Shown here: one piece after another, positions 1 through 12,630 of the stretch
How the letters are laid out: each line of letters begins with the position of its first letter
How positions within the stretch are numbered: the stretch's first letter is position 1
Source: Nansenia antarctica
Taxonomy: Eukaryota > Chordata > Actinopteri > Argentiniformes > Microstomatidae
Length of the DNA stretch: 64,000 nt
NCBI GenBank assembly: GCA_963989245.1
Contig: OZ022351.1
Location: 28,059,461-28,123,460, forward strand
Direction: 5' to 3'
Notes under the pieces: model-generated
Seen by the model: only the letters and a program-made list of their open reading frames with translations
What the model was told of the DNA's origin: nothing
The model's database searches: none
Translations under genes and position numbers: made by a program

Positions 1-315
1 CATAAAACCCATGGACGCTTTACAATTCTAAAGGAAATGGTCAGACAGACAAAACAGAAAACAAACAAAACAAAACAGAAACAGTGATTAGGGGCCAAAG
101 GCCTTGGTGAACAGATGGGTTTTGAGGGCTGGTTTGAAGGAGTCCAGGGTGGGGGCGTTGCGGATCACTATGGGGAGAATAATACAGTGTGGCAATGCAG
201 CGCAATGGCATCAGGAGGAAAGGAATGATAGAGAAACTACTGTAGAAGAATGAACTGTGATGTTGGTGACTAACTGGTCCTGCATGGTGGATCCAGGGTG
301 ATGTTGGGGCATCTG

Positions 316-318
<3 letters not shown>
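1..318. other. Non-coding flank, no feature recognised
   Basis: This stretch lies 3' of the last visible myomesin exon in minus-strand terms, so it is probably intron of that gene. I see no exon, RNA gene or recognisable repeat in it. Confidence 0.4.
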
Positions 319-384
<66 letters not shown>

Positions 385-426
385 GCGTGTGCGTATGTGC
401 ATGTGTATGTGTGTGTGCATGTGTGT

Positions 427-458
<32 letters not shown>

Positions 459-588
459 ATGTGCGTGTGCGTGTGTGCATGTGCATGTGTGCGTATGGAT
501 GTGCGCGTGTGTGTGTGTGTGTGTGTGCGCGTTTCCGTGTGTCTCCTTCAGTGACATGTGAGCGTTTGCGTGTGCGTTTGCGCACGTC

Positions 589-625
<37 letters not shown>

Positions 626-648
626 ATGTGTGTGTGTGTGTGTCCGGT
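319..648. repeat. Compound (TG)n microsatellite
   Basis: About 330 bp of TG dinucleotides with interspersed CG and CA steps (GTGCG, GCATG variants). It starts at a nearly pure (TG) run of about 30 units and ends 7 bp before the splice donor of a myomesin exon at 655. Long His-Thr or Cys-Val reading frames here are artefacts of the dinucleotide repeat. Confidence 0.95.
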
Positions 649-654
649 ACTCAC

Positions 655-3600
655 CAGACGACCCGGGGGTCGGGCCAGCCGGAGACGGTGCAGTGGAGGC
701 GGACACACTGCTTCTCCCACACGGTGTGGGACCGCGGCTTGATCACAAACTCTGGGGGGTGCATCAGGCTGTCCGTGTTCATGCGCTTGTGGTACTCCTC
801 TTGGTCATGGATCTGAGGGACAGCGGCGGCTCTCTCATCATAAGGCATCACAAGGCACACATTCAAATCAAATCAAACTCGATTTACACATAACATAATA
901 ACAAACGAATGCATTATTTCACACACAAATGCAATACAATGTGCTTTACTTTGCGTATTCATAACGCATAGAGCCTTCGTAAAGAGCATTCATAGCGTGT
1001 TTCCTATAAAACACACACATCCAGACCCCTTGGAAACAACGTTCAAAGCATTCCCCTATAGAGAATTCACAACGCAGCTTTCAAGCAAAAGACAAGGCAT
1101 TTACAAGGCATTCGCTCTATGCACTTTTCTGTTCATAGCATGTGTCTGTCTCACAGTCGCAAAGAGTTTGAGACGCTGATTTATGTTCTGTGGTTCACTC
1201 TGGGCATAAGCATCTACTTTTGTATCCAATAACCCTTAACACATGATCCTTGACATGAGCTTCTGTGTCTTAAGAAACAGGATCTGCTTGGGAATGTTTC
1301 ACCCGGGGGCTGGGTTAGGAGTGTGGCTGAGAGGCTGAGTGGGGAGAGCAGAGACAGTGTTCTGTATGCTCAACCTCAACGGTCACCTCGACGTTTATGA
1401 TCCTGCATGAATGGGAATCACGTCAATGACCGACACAAATACCCTCCCCCGGGGGAGGAGAGGAGTAGAGGAGTAGAATGGAAACCTAGGACATACATAT
1501 TGGTGTGTACTGTGTAGTGACCATGTGTTGTTTTCTTATGAACTTTTGCTAATACGTTTCTTAATTTGAGTATTATCATCAATGCTGGCACTAATAGTGA
1601 TTGTTCTCTTCGGTTTTGTTGATTTTGGAATCGATTCTTCCCTATGATGTCACTGTAGAAAAATAGGCCTCTATGATGTAACAGTCAGTAGCCCAATGTA
1701 TCTATCTATTCTCCATGACATGTAGTGTCTTTGAGTTCTGAGAAAAGTGCTATATAAAATAAAATACTTTATCGTCTATGGTGTCACAAAGGAGAGCAAG
1801 CCCCCCCCCCCTTTCTGATGTCACAAAGGTGAAGGCTCCTTCTCAGGACAATTATACTCCTCTATGATGTCACAAAGACAAAGATTCTTAAGCCTGGTAC
1901 ACACATAAAGATTTTCTAAAGATTTTTTATCTGAGAGAGACCCCACACATGAAGATAAAAAATCATGGATTGAACAGTTTTGATCGTATTGTGTGTGGTG
2001 TGCTCCGATATTCCCAATACAGCACACCACATACATAAAGATCTGTCCTACGACAGTCTCGAGTCTCGTCCCCCAAGCCCGAAATCTCGCGTGATCAGGG
2101 TAGTAGTACCCTGACTGACCTGTACGAGGCAGCCATGTGCGACAGGGCAAATAATGTTCAGAAGAACGAAAAGAAGAAGACGCGTCAGTCAGCTCGCTTC
2201 TTGATTGGCTACATTCCATTCCACGTCACAATCGGACTCGGGAGTGGTCAATTTCGCCCACACACAAGAGGACTTTCGATCGTAAATATTGAAAGATTGT
2301 CGGGAGAAATTGACTCTTAACACTCCTCACACCACAGGATAATCTTGTAGGATAATCTTTAGAGCCATCCGATAATCGGGCGTTTTGCTGTCCTTGGTCG
2401 GAAGGGGGGAAATCGGGCTAAAATCGGCCAGATTATCTTTATGTGTGTACCAAGTCTTCACTCAGGATAAAAACCCCTCTATGATGTCACAAAGGCAAAG
2501 ATTCTCACTCAGGATAAAAACCCCTCTATGACGTCACAACGGCAAAGATTCTCACTCAGGATAAAACCCCTCTATGACATCACAACGGCAAAGATTCTCA
2601 CTCAGGATAAAAAACCCTCTATGACGTCACAAAGGTAAGGACTCCTGAACTAACCCTCTTAGTCAGGGAGATGCGCTCGGCAGTCCCGCGCATCGATTCC
2701 TTCCTCTCAGTTCTCTCCATCTCCATCCCGCTGGAGAACAGATTTCTCCGGGCTATGTACCCAGCGCTCTCCTTCACCCGCGCCTCCTCCGTGTCTGAAA
2801 ACCCACTGGCAAACTCCTGACTAGGATGGGATGGGGGGGGGGCACAGCCAGAGAAGGAAGGGGGTGGGAGTGACGGGATGGGGGAGTCAATGTCAAATAA
2901 AAAGCCACTTAATTCTCTACTCAAATGTTCTAAGTTCTAAGTTCTGAGTTCTAAAGTTCTATGTTCTGAGTTCTAAGTAGTATTTCCTGTATTTTCCCCA
3001 CACGACAAAGGTGCAGAGGTTGTTGCTGTTGTTGTTACCTGCCCCTGAAGATGGGCACTACATATCCGATGATCTGGTTCTCTTTATCCATAGCCAGGTA
3101 GGTGGGTTTGGCTCGCTTGAGTAACGGACTTTCTCTGCACTCCTCCAGGCCAGAGTAGGAAGACGTTCTAAGTCTTAGGATACATAGGACATGTCTGTCA
3201 ACCTGAAACAGTGTCAAACCTAACACAGGGTAATAATAATAACAACACATCATGGTATTGTGTATTATGGCTATTATCTCAAGGGGGTGAATAGTGATTA
3301 AGGGAATATTAATGGTAGGTTAAGGGTGGTTTAGGTGGTTTAGGTGGTTTCTTACAAACCTCTCAAAACTACACTTTGAGTGACAGGGACGAGACCAAGG
3401 CTAGATAAGGAAGACCCCCATGGGTCCCTTAAGAGATTAAAATGACATCAAATATGGTCACAGTAAAGGAAGTGAGGGAATATAAGACATCCTCCTTCCA
3501 AAAAGACAGACAGCTTCTTCTCAGTTCAAAGACCACATAGGAAACACTATCGCACAAAAAAATAACAACCATTATCAAATCCACACTCACGTGTACGTAA

Positions 3601-6600
3601 AATAATCGTATACCTCACATGTACTGCTCTGCATATAGGCTACAATATTATACAACGTATGACTCATCGAGCGCTAGATAGCCCTGGCATTATCATCTAC
3701 TTACAACAATGGTATGTCTGCTTCGATATGCACACCCTCTAAAATAGACCCTTGAGAATGGAGGAAGGGATGGAGGTTGGAATATCAGGGTCAGGGAAGA
3801 TGACAATAAAGTATCTCCAGTGTCTCCTAAAAGCTGTGAGAGACAGACCGCTGATAGTTTCCTACAGACACGACTGACGACTCATAAAGCCGGTCACGAC
3901 ATGAGGACGTGCAGAGATCACTAGACCCTGCTGTGCCTCTCCCCAGAGGTCCTTTGTCTATAGTGTAAGACAGCGTCTCCACAGGGAATGGTAAATGGAC
4001 TGCACTTATATAGCGCCTTTATCCAAAGCGCTTTACAACGGCCTCTCATTCACCCATTCACCCACACATTCACACACCAATGGCGGCAAGCTACCATGCA
4101 AGGCGCCGGCCGGCCCGCTCACTGGGAGCAATTTGGGGTTCAGTGTCTTGCCCAAGGACACTTCGACATGTGGCCAGCCGGGGCTCAAACCGCCGATCTG
4201 CCAACCTTGCGATCATTAGACGGCGGTTCTAGCTCCTGCGCCACAACTGTCCTGAGGGAAGTCATCTAGACCTTCTCCTAGTCAATTACTTTGGGATCAG
4301 GGTGACAGAGCATATGGTAACCGTAGGTGGTTGGAGTATAGAGTGTGGGGATGGGCAGGGGGGCTGGCAAGAAGGGGGTGGACATTGGACAGAGGGTCAA
4401 GAGGGGGGGGAAGGAGGGACCCTAACCCTGCCCCCCCACACACAGTGCCTGTTCATGTGGATAGAAAGGGTGAGAGATGACGAGAGTGTGGAACAGAACA
4501 ACAGATCTATCAAGCTCAGAACTCCTCTGCCCTAAACTCCCCCCCGATGACCCCTAAGAATGACATTGTCATCGAGGTTAGGAAAACAGATCTAGATGGA
4601 TTGAGATGAGGAACACTTCATTCCAGTCATGGCAAATGCATTCTATCGGTATTGCCAATGGGACAATAGCTTTGTCTGCACCATTGTATGCACAATAACA
4701 GTGGTATGTCTCCTACACAACTGTCTGTATGTTTTTGCGCTATAGGAAACACAGACTGGGCGAGCCTGAAGAGAAAGGAACACTGACATTCTCCCGTTGT
4801 AATTAAATGACATTCGTGTCGTATTGCCTGAGAAAATAACATCACCCACTATGCACCTTCTGTCTCGCCAATATACATAATATACAATTAATATGGATAA
4901 TACATAATTCTATTAAGAATGCATCATATATAATTCTACGCCCTGGGTTGTGTTTTTTTACTAATGTCGCTATCCCTGATCCCAGGAAAGCCAGGGGGGA
5001 AAGTGGCTAACATTCTAACCTCAAAATAAGTCAGTCTTATTTTTTATGCAACAGGCAGTCTTAATTAGACTGGTCTAACCTGAGACTATAAGACTAGTCT
5101 AACGCTTAGACCAGTCTTAATCTATCTTTATACAACCGGCCCCTGGTTAAGCTTCCTGCACCCCCTGTGAGCAGCCATAAAGGCCCAGATCTGAGGCTGC
5201 TAGTGGACCAGAGGCCCTCTAACCCCCCCTGTGCAGACCGCCAAGGCCGGTGTATTTAAAGAGCAGCCAGGTGCTCTGAAAGAGAAAGATTAAACATTCA
5301 TTTCAACGCCCACATCATTCACTTTCACCACAACCACTGTTGTATGGTTGACTGTCGGAATATTGAATACTATAAAGATGTACAGTACTCCTCGTTTTCA
5401 TCCACAAATGCTGCGATTCAAAGAAGTTCAAAGCCAGCCGATCTACTGCACTGAACAGGTCCAGACAAACCACGGAGGGACAAAATCACTGACCGATCAC
5501 TCAGAGCCAGGGTAAAACAATCACTCAGACCCTGAGGAAGTACACCTCTCTAGTAGAGGCCAGTTAATAAATACGTTTCGAGAGACACTTCAACAAAAAG
5601 TAAACAAAACCATTCAAGTCAACACTGACAGCCCAATCAATGGTCCTTCTGTAGGATACAGTATTACTGTAGGCCTGGTCTTAATCAGCACAGCTCTGGA
5701 GAGTGCACCAGTTTTGTTTAACAAAAAACTAAGACAAGAAACCGATAAAGCCATCGTTGAGTATTCTGGCACAGCAGATGACCTGCAACACTGCTGCAAC
5801 ACATTCCCTGAGGTATGGTATGTGCTAGTCAGGATGCTATTCCAGTCCATAGGGTATGTCTTAACATAGCATTACGTAACAGGAATCCTTCAGCCAATCA
5901 CCAGCCTGGTTAAAGAGTCACCACAGTGACAACAGTATAGTCAATTTCAGCGTATGGATCATATTATGATCTGTATCTCTACTAAACTCAACCAAAGTGC
6001 GACCTAGGAGAGGGTTGTGTGAAATGGGAAAAAGAGGCTTCGACATAAAAGCAAAACAGGGCAGCAATTCACATGCCTCCACATGCGTAGAACTTCACAG
6101 AACATCCAGGATTCACAGACGTTATGATTATGATCTTTTTTTTTTTTTATGTGTGTTTTATAGTAAAGAGATAGACTGCTGGAGAAGGTTAAAGTTAAGA
6201 AGTGGAGGAGGAACACCATCACACCGTCCGCAGGTGTGGACGCGCGGCGGATGAGAGGAAGGAAGGAAGGAGAGTCAGTGAGGAAAAGGAAAAAGGATGG
6301 TAAAACTGACAAGAACCAACGACCAATGGGGAGGAGGCGGGTGAGGGGGGGATTCCCAAGCAGAAACAAGGGTCAGAGGTCAGAGGGGGTGAAGAAGAAG
6401 GTGTATGAGATAAAGGCGACTTATGAGAAGTATGAGATATTGGGAGTGATGGTTGTCATGGTGACGGGGTTAAAAGGGCCACACCAGTATCTTCTGACAG
6501 GGATGGACAGATGGATGGATGGATGGATGGATGGATGGATGGAAGGATGGACACACACGGGGGGGCCACATCCCAGACCCACATCCTGGGCCTCTCCTCT

Positions 6601-6757
6601 CTGGTCCTTACCCCCTGCTTGTGCTGGTGCTGCGTGCCGCATAGCTGCTGCTGGACGACTGATACTGGCTAAGCGCCGTGTTCACCTCCTTGCTGCGGTA
6701 GCCGCGGTCGTAGTGGCGGTGGTGCTTCTGGTAGAAAGGTAAGGACCCGGACGACAT
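655..6757 (-). CDS. myom1: Myomesin-1-like gene, first four coding exons
   Basis: Myomesin cross-links thick filaments in the sarcomere M-band. Four coding exons read right to left: 6757-6612 (start ATG, SLPFYQKHHRHYD near the N terminus, then a Ser-rich stretch), 3134-3039 (KRAKPTYLAMDKENQ, ending VVPIFRG), 2820-2655 (EFASGFSDTEEARVKE) and 812-655 (EFVIKPRSHTVWEK, start of the first Ig domain, WPDPRVVW). Exon lengths of 146, 96, 166 and 158 nt join in one phase with no stop, and each junction has AG/GT sites (donors GTAAGG, GTAACA, GTTAGT, GTGAGT). The N terminus matches myomesin-1 better than myomesin-2 or -3 as I recall them. The gene continues left of the window, and its promoter should lie above 6757. 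The symbol is by family resemblance; a fish a/b copy cannot be decided. Confidence 0.88.
1893..2454. mobile_element. Non-autonomous TIR element in myom1 intron
   Basis: About 560 bp bounded by inverted ends of about 19 bp: CTGGTACACACATAAAGAT at 1894 and its reverse complement ending at 2454. There is no coding potential. It sits inside a tandem array of TGATGTCACAAAGG-like units, which resume on its right side. I could not define a clear target duplication, so the superfamily is open. Confidence 0.7.
2455..2640. repeat. Tandem array of ~47-bp units with CRE-like cores
   Basis: About four units, each containing CTCACTCAGGATAAAA followed by CCTCTATGACGTCACAA or a one-base variant, then GGCAAAGATTCT. 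Related degenerate units lie at about 1640-1880 on the other side of the TIR element. Some units hold TGACGTCA, the palindromic cAMP-response element core. The array ends about 15 bp from the exon at 2655. Confidence 0.85.
3988..4255 (+). repeat. Dispersed fish repeat, SINE/LINE-tail type
   Basis: Begins GGTAAATGGACTGCACTTAT, continues with ATAGCGCC and CCAAAGCGCTTTACAA, then a CACCCATTCAC stretch and the CAAGGACACTTCGACATG block. I recognise this pattern as a very common interspersed repeat of teleost genomes, but cannot name the family. Confidence 0.65.
6502..6545. repeat. (GGAT)n microsatellite
   Basis: About ten GGAT units in the first myom1 intron, about 65 bp from the exon carrying the start codon. 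Confidence 0.9.
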
Positions 6758-8440
6758 CCTGCTCCTGCACGGCGGTCGGCGGTCCTGGTACGACTTCCTC
6801 CTGAGTTCCTGATTGTCCGAGTGTCCTGTTGTTGTCGCCTGCCTGTCTGGTTTAACTAGTGTTTGAGAACGGTTGAGGAGTCGTTGTTTTACATAGTGTA
6901 CAGTTTTACTATTTGCAAGCAAGTGCAAAGTTAGTTGTGTGATATACAGTATGTGCTATAAGACTGTTTGATGTGAATTTCGAATAGGTTTTAGTCTTTG
7001 TATCGTGACACGTGGACAGGACGTGACCTTGATTGGCTGCCTCTATGACTGGACAGAGCTTTTGGGCCAGTTTTAGTTGTTTAGTTGTCTTCGGGAACGC
7101 TCTGTATCATAACCAATAGGCCCATCTCAGTTATCTCAGTTTTATGATACGTAATAAGATAAACAATAGTAAAAATGGGCCTACTTGATTAATCAGATTG
7201 AATCCAAATATTTTTGGTTATATAACTATTATAGAGGTAGACCTAGAAATGTGTTGATAAATCTAAATTCCTTTGTTTTTGGACATTTCATCCTTGAATG
7301 AACAATCATATACTAACTGAAAGGGACAGAGGGCTACAGGTGAACTTGTTTTATAAAGTAGGGCAGGATTTTGAGATGAATATGAAGCTCCAAACCAGTT
7401 CCATGCAAACTGGAACTGGCATGGCACAAATCCACAAGGCAAAAAAAGCAACATACCATCAACATGCACACGATACACAAAGTACACAAATACGAAATGA
7501 ACAAACGATTCAAAGAACAACAATCCCCCTCAAATATCCCAGCTTTCTGTGATATTATGTAAGGGTTATTAGGCAGCAAGCAATCTCATCAGGCAACACA
7601 ACTTTGAACATTGAGATATCTTACCTAGTCCAAAAAAAAGGCACCGACTGCAAAATGCAAAGGACAAAAGCTCCAAACTCCAGGTGTAACCCAACCAAGC
7701 TTGATATCCAGGCAAAGAAGACGCAGCAGGTAGGTAAGGTAGCAGAGACAGGGCTGCCTTCCACACAAACAAAAATAATATTGGCCCCTGACAGAATGTC
7801 CGAGCCGCAGTCACGTCCTTTTATGGCTAGGGGTACCGATATATATAGCCGGGAGCCGGGGGAAGGCTATCTCAACTCTCAGAAGAGGGCAACAGAGTGA
7901 ACAGACCCAACCCAGGGCAGGCTAGTGGAGGCTGTTTTGTGGTTATTGCTGTCCGTGATCTGGGCACTCATAGGCCTGTTCTCTGTGTCGCATAAACTCC
8001 CACTGTGGCGGCCATGTTGACATCAGTTTCAGACCAGTTTCAACCCGAGGCCCTCCAAGTGTCATGGAATACAGCACTAGAGATTGCCCTATTGAATATT
8101 AATTCATTAATGTTTTAACATTTTGTATACTTTTTGTAACATGATGTGTCCATTTTTGTTTTGTTTATGACTGCCTAAGTCTCCGTTCAGTGTAGATTCA
8201 CGTTTAGAAAGGATTATTTTGGGGCTGCGCTCATGACTTTGGCTTTTACAGTACCTTCAATCATTTAATTCAAGATTATTATTATTTTTTAAACAAATCA
8301 CTGTCTTGTTTTGTGCCATATACCTTCTACCTTCACTAATGGTTGTCTTGGTTTGTTACCATAACTAAGAGCTTCAGCTGTGTCTGTGTCTAACTTTAGC
8401 CATGCTATTGTTACTTGTGCCACATACAACAAATGCCAGT
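6758..8440. other. Upstream region of myom1, no gene seen
   Basis: This should contain the myomesin promoter and any 5' non-coding exon. I find no convincing TATA box or further exon, and no recognised repeat. Confidence 0.4.
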
Positions 8441-8447
8441 CAGTAGT

Positions 8448-8448
<1 letters not shown>

Positions 8449-8480
<32 letters not shown>

Positions 8481-8539
8481 TTGTGTGTGTGTGTGTGTGT
8501 ATGTGTGTGCATGCGTGCGTGCGCGCGCCTGTGTGTGTG

Positions 8540-8592
<53 letters not shown>
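8449..8592. repeat. (TG)n microsatellite
   Basis: About 145 bp of TG repeats, interrupted by GATTG and by a short GCATGCGTGCGTGCGCGCGCC segment. Confidence 0.95.
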
Positions 8593-8663
8593 CTATCAAT
8601 CTGGCTGGATCCCTACTCCTCGCAGGCCATATCTCTCACCCGGCGTGTGAAACTGACATACAC

Positions 8664-9054
8664 GTGCCCCGCGGTGGTGTAGCGGTCTAAGCACTAGCCA
8701 CTAGTGCAAGCTGCCCACCGGGAACTTGGATCGAATCCCAGCTCGCCAGACCCGGATATGGCCGGGGCACACACAGGGAGCGGCATATTGAGCGGCCGCT
8801 CCCGAGGGCGGTATAGGAATATTTCCGGACAAGGATCCGTCGCGCAACACCGCCCCCGTCTGGTGCTGGAATAACGGTGTCGGGCTCGAGGAGCCAGACA
8901 GCTAGTCTGCCTGGCTATCTCCTCTGGGGCTGCCGGCCACGGGGTCGTGCGGCGGATCCTACGCAATAGGCAGGGGTTAGATAATTGGATGCTAGGTTGG
9001 GTTGAATTGGATACCAAATTGGGTGAAAAAGGGATAAAATCTGGAAAAAAAAAA
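8664..9054 (+). mobile_element. tRNA-derived SINE with 15-bp target duplication
   Basis: The head has Pol III box-like words (GTGGTGTAGCGGTCTAAGCA, then GGATCGAATCCCA), so it is tRNA-like. The body is unrelated and the tail is A-rich and runs into an A10 stretch. The direct repeat GAAACTGACATACAC at 8649-8663 and again at 9055-9069 is a perfect target-site duplication, which fixes both ends. Confidence 0.85.
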
Positions 9055-9069
9055 GAAACTGACATACAC

Positions 9070-10273
9070 AAGGCCCTCTGGGTAATCAGGCTAAGGAGTC
9101 CTGCTTTTAACACTAGAACAGACGCGCCTTTTCTACCTACTATAAGGTGGGTGGTCGGGGGTCAAATGACCATAGTCTTTACAATGGGAAGCTGCTATTT
9201 ACACACAACGACCACTAGTTGGCCTCCTTGTAAATTGGCCTGCCTCATACACAGAAAAACTGCAAAATAGCTTCACATTAGCTTATCCTGATGTGATTTT
9301 GAAAATGTAAGGATACTGGGTGGTAGAACGCACATATCTAGGGAAAGTCATGAAAGGAGGGTCCTGAAATGTTATCGAGTGCAAAGGTATAAGCAAATGT
9401 TTACTCACTTGGTCAAATGACCCAACCCATGGCTGTTCTATTGTTAACTTGACCAATAATGTAAAGGACTACTTATGACACTATGTAACCAGTACTTCTG
9501 ACCAGACCAGATATGACCAGAGTGCATTTTTGTAGAAACAGTATATATTGATTGTTGATTGGTCGATCCTGCCCACTGTGCCCAGCCACACACCTGGATG
9601 TACACTACAATACACCACAGAGCCAGCTGCTATCTATCTTTTGAAGCCTGACTGAAGTTCAAAGGAAAGTCTGCTGCCTTTCAGTAGGGTTAACCTTAAG
9701 GTCCTGAGCTTTACTCTAATCTAAGCATAGAAATCCCAATTACCTAGCAATGTGTCAATCACACACACAAACTCATATGGAGGATTTTATTCCTTGAAAG
9801 ATTCTCCACTTCCATTTAAAGCTCAAGTGCCTTCCCAGCCTGGGAATGTGATAACATGGTTGGCTAATGACTACGTTATCCTATCACAGCCTGTTGTAAA
9901 TCATTCTATTTGAACAATGTCACCTCCCGTTGTTCCTGGTCCCCTGGCATCAACACTCTATGTGTTTTTTTACGGCCACAACCACTAGAGGGCGACGCAT
10001 TTTACATTTACATTTTTGTAAATAATTGAAACAGAGAGATTTGCTCCAAGATGGTTCAGTTTGGTTTGCTATACTTTGAAGAATCCTGTGCAATTGGAAG
10101 AGTACTGTTGGAATGTGCATAACTGATTGTACTACAACAAGGTGCAGTGGTAAAAGGATACCACAGGATGTATGCTTATGGAATACTGAGTGAATGAGTC
10201 AGTCACTTATGTTGTCTGTGTGTCTATGTGTCCCTCACTCTCTAACTCTATAACTGTCATCATCTGATCATCA
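9070..10273. other. Non-coding, nothing recognised
   Basis: About 1.2 kb without a plausible exon, RNA gene or identifiable repeat. Confidence 0.4.
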
Positions 10274-10287
10274 AAGCTCACCCTCTA

Positions 10288-10491
10288 GTGGCCTGGGGTG
10301 GTCCAGTGGTCTAGCACCGCGGTCTACAGTGCACACATTATGCCCATGTCGGCGTAGGTTCGAATCCGGCCCCATACCCTGCTGACATGCCCTCTCCTAC
10401 TCTCCTGTCTGTCTTCACTATCTGTCCAATAAAATGAAAAATATATGATTGGGACCCACTCAGAAAAATAACTTTAAAAAAAAGAAAAGAA
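10288..10491 (+). mobile_element. tRNA-derived SINE
   Basis: Contains GGTGGTCCAGTGGTCTAGCA (A-box-like) and GTAGGTTCGAATCCGGCC (B-box-like), followed by CCCTGCTGACATGCCCTC and CCAATAAAATG with an A-rich tail. Near-perfect 14-bp direct repeats (AAGCTCACCCTCTA at 10274, AAGCTGACCCTCTA at 10492) flank it. The same family recurs inside both palindrome arms. Confidence 0.8.
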
Positions 10492-10640
10492 AAGCTGACC
10501 CTCTATTAATGCAAAGTCTCAGTAAATCTTTCCCAATGTAATTGAGTTATTTGTCTACCTTACACTGTGTGTACGTCTGTGATGTCGTTGAGGTAACTTA
10601 AACAAGACTAAAAGTATCTGTGACTCTTGTTCCCTTCCAG

Positions 10641-10785
10641 AAATACAAGATGAACTTTGACAAGAACACAGGCGTGATAGAGATGATCATGGAGTCTCTC
10701 ACCGTGGCGGACGAGGGCATCTTCACCTTCCAGCTGCAGGACGGGAAGGCCAAGAACCAGTCCAGCCTGGTGCTGATCGGAGACG
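10641..10785 (+). CDS. Isolated internal myomesin-family exon
   Basis: A 145-nt exon between acceptor TTCCCTTCCAG and donor GTAGGA, encoding part of a late Ig domain of a myomesin: MNFDKNTGVIEMIMESL, then DEGIFTFQLQDGKAKNQSS and LVLIGD. It lies on the opposite strand to the myom1 5' exons, so it cannot belong to that transcript as arranged. The next myomesin exon by homology should encode a linker helix before the following Ig domain; I do not find it downstream. The next recognisable plus-strand myomesin sequence is the truncated exon at 30343. This may be a remnant of a second myomesin gene or of a rearranged copy. Confidence 0.75.
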
Positions 10786-12630
10786 GTAGGATACACTCAG
10801 CATATCACTATCTCTCCCTCTTTCCCTCCTGTCTGCTCCTCTCCTCCCAGCACGGTGCAGGTGTTAGCATGTTCCACTAGGGGGCAGCAAAAGCTTCCTA
10901 TTATTTATTTATTTTGTGATCAACTTTTTTTCTTTTCTTTTTAAACAACTTGACAACAAGACAGGTACATTATAAACAATAACGACACATACAACACGGC
11001 ACGGTAAAATAAAACAAGAACCAAATAAACCACAACGAAATTAAAATGACGACCTCCCACCCCACCACCCGGGTTAAGGGTGCACACACGGGTCAAGGGT
11101 GCGCCAGTGCGCATGCGTCGCCAAAATGCAAGGTGCGTGGCAGATCAACCGCACGAAGGCGCTTGAGGAGGAATTAGCTTCTTCAGAATCCAACTGACTG
11201 CTGACTGAAGCACCCGACGAGCCGTGAAAACGTCCAAGAAGCCCCACTACTAAGTAACTATTTGCCGTCCCCTCAGCCGAAGGCCCGACTAGTAATCCAT
11301 CACAACAGACCACGGCGACTCCGCTCACGAAAACATTCGGAAAGTATCGTAACTCGTACTTTCATTCCGCGTATCGCAAGGCCGCCACGTGAAAATTCAG
11401 GCCCAAACGACTCGTCGCTAAAAGGAAAAACAACACACGTTTCTTTTCTCTGAAGCTTTCAAACGTTCAGACGTTTGTTTTACAGCTTCATTATCGCACC
11501 TCGACCCCCTGACCCAGGGAATATGGTTGGGAATTCTATTAGAAAAAAAGACTTTTTTATTCTTGCTTTTTTTTCTCTCAAAATAATGAGCTATTTAAAG
11601 TGATAGCCTACAACAGGGGTAGGCAACCTTTTAGATATGAAGTGCCATTTTAAATGTTCTTGTTAGTCAGTGTGCCAACCACAATATCAACATTAATTAT
11701 GACTCGACATCAAACCAAACCAAACAGACCAACAGATCTGCAATTTTATTCCACAACATGAACAACAATTTTCAGCAAAGAGCTATGTATGCAAAGCCAT
11801 GTATGCTAAATAAACCTAAAAATGTAACTAACTGAAACTTGAACAAAATTACCAACATAACATCTAAGACAACTAAACGTTGTGATGCGTAGCACAACTT
11901 TAAGCAAATTGGTGCGCTCAATTTCTACCAAAGTTGCTAACTGCGCTCCCTATGGTTATCATTTTAATAAGTAGGCCTAACTGGAGGGTGATTATACAAG
12001 GGTCTTACTTGTATGAATTATAATTTATATTTATATAATTATTTGGTTGTTACTTACTGTTTATTCTTTTATTCCAACCACATTTTTTGGGGTTGCAAAG
12101 AGCTATGTATGCAAAGCCATGTAAACAGTCCTAACAATCAATGTGATCCCTGGCCCTGTTTTCCTTTGCTCAACTCCATTATCTGGGGGTGGTACTTGGT
12201 CACTTTAGTAATGTTCTGTAAAGTTTAAAACTAATCGTAGGTGTTTTTATATGGAGTTATTTTTTTTTACCGTTAATATAAGCCTAGATAATATGACCGT
12301 GTACACGTAATTGTCATTTTTAACCATTAATATAAGCCTAGTTATTTCGTAATTGGTTTAGTTTAACTTCGGTTTGAATATTGGAAACAAATTCCAAGTA
12401 TAAATATGTTAACTTTGTGTATGAAATGCAACATGTGGTTAATGGATGGGAGCAGGGCAATAGGTCAGCTATTGTGTAACCTAATGGTCTGATATAATCC
12501 TGATATTTACATTAAAGTCGACAGTATTACCCTAACACCCCTGATAGCTGAGGCTGATATCCTGAAATTACCATTGATATTAACAGTGTTATTGTAACGC
12601 CCCAGGGGAGGCAAACAGGTCATGTGTAAT
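10786..12630. other. Non-coding DNA after the myomesin exon
   Basis: No exon is recognised. At 10862-10902 lies a 41-bp sequence repeated exactly at 27968-28008. Around 11610 the words AGGGGTAGGCAACC and GTGCCATTTTAAATG look like the end of a hAT-type repeat. The remainder is AT-rich and unassigned. Confidence 0.5.

Larger units (their letters stand above)
3135..6611 (-). other. Large first intron of myom1
   Basis: This is the intron between the first two coding exons of the myomesin gene. Apart from the dispersed repeat at 3988-4255, the TAGACTGGTCTAA-like inverted words around 5040-5120 and the GGAT tetranucleotide run at 6502-6545, I see no exon, RNA or mobile element. Confidence 0.6.

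Noticed and set aside
41..742. His-Thr and Cys-Val rich reading frames on both strands
   Set aside because: They are translations of the TG dinucleotide repeat in different frames, with no other support.
3988..4269. Short proteins in the dispersed repeat at 3988
   Set aside because: The sequence is a common interspersed non-coding repeat; the frames have no protein-like features.
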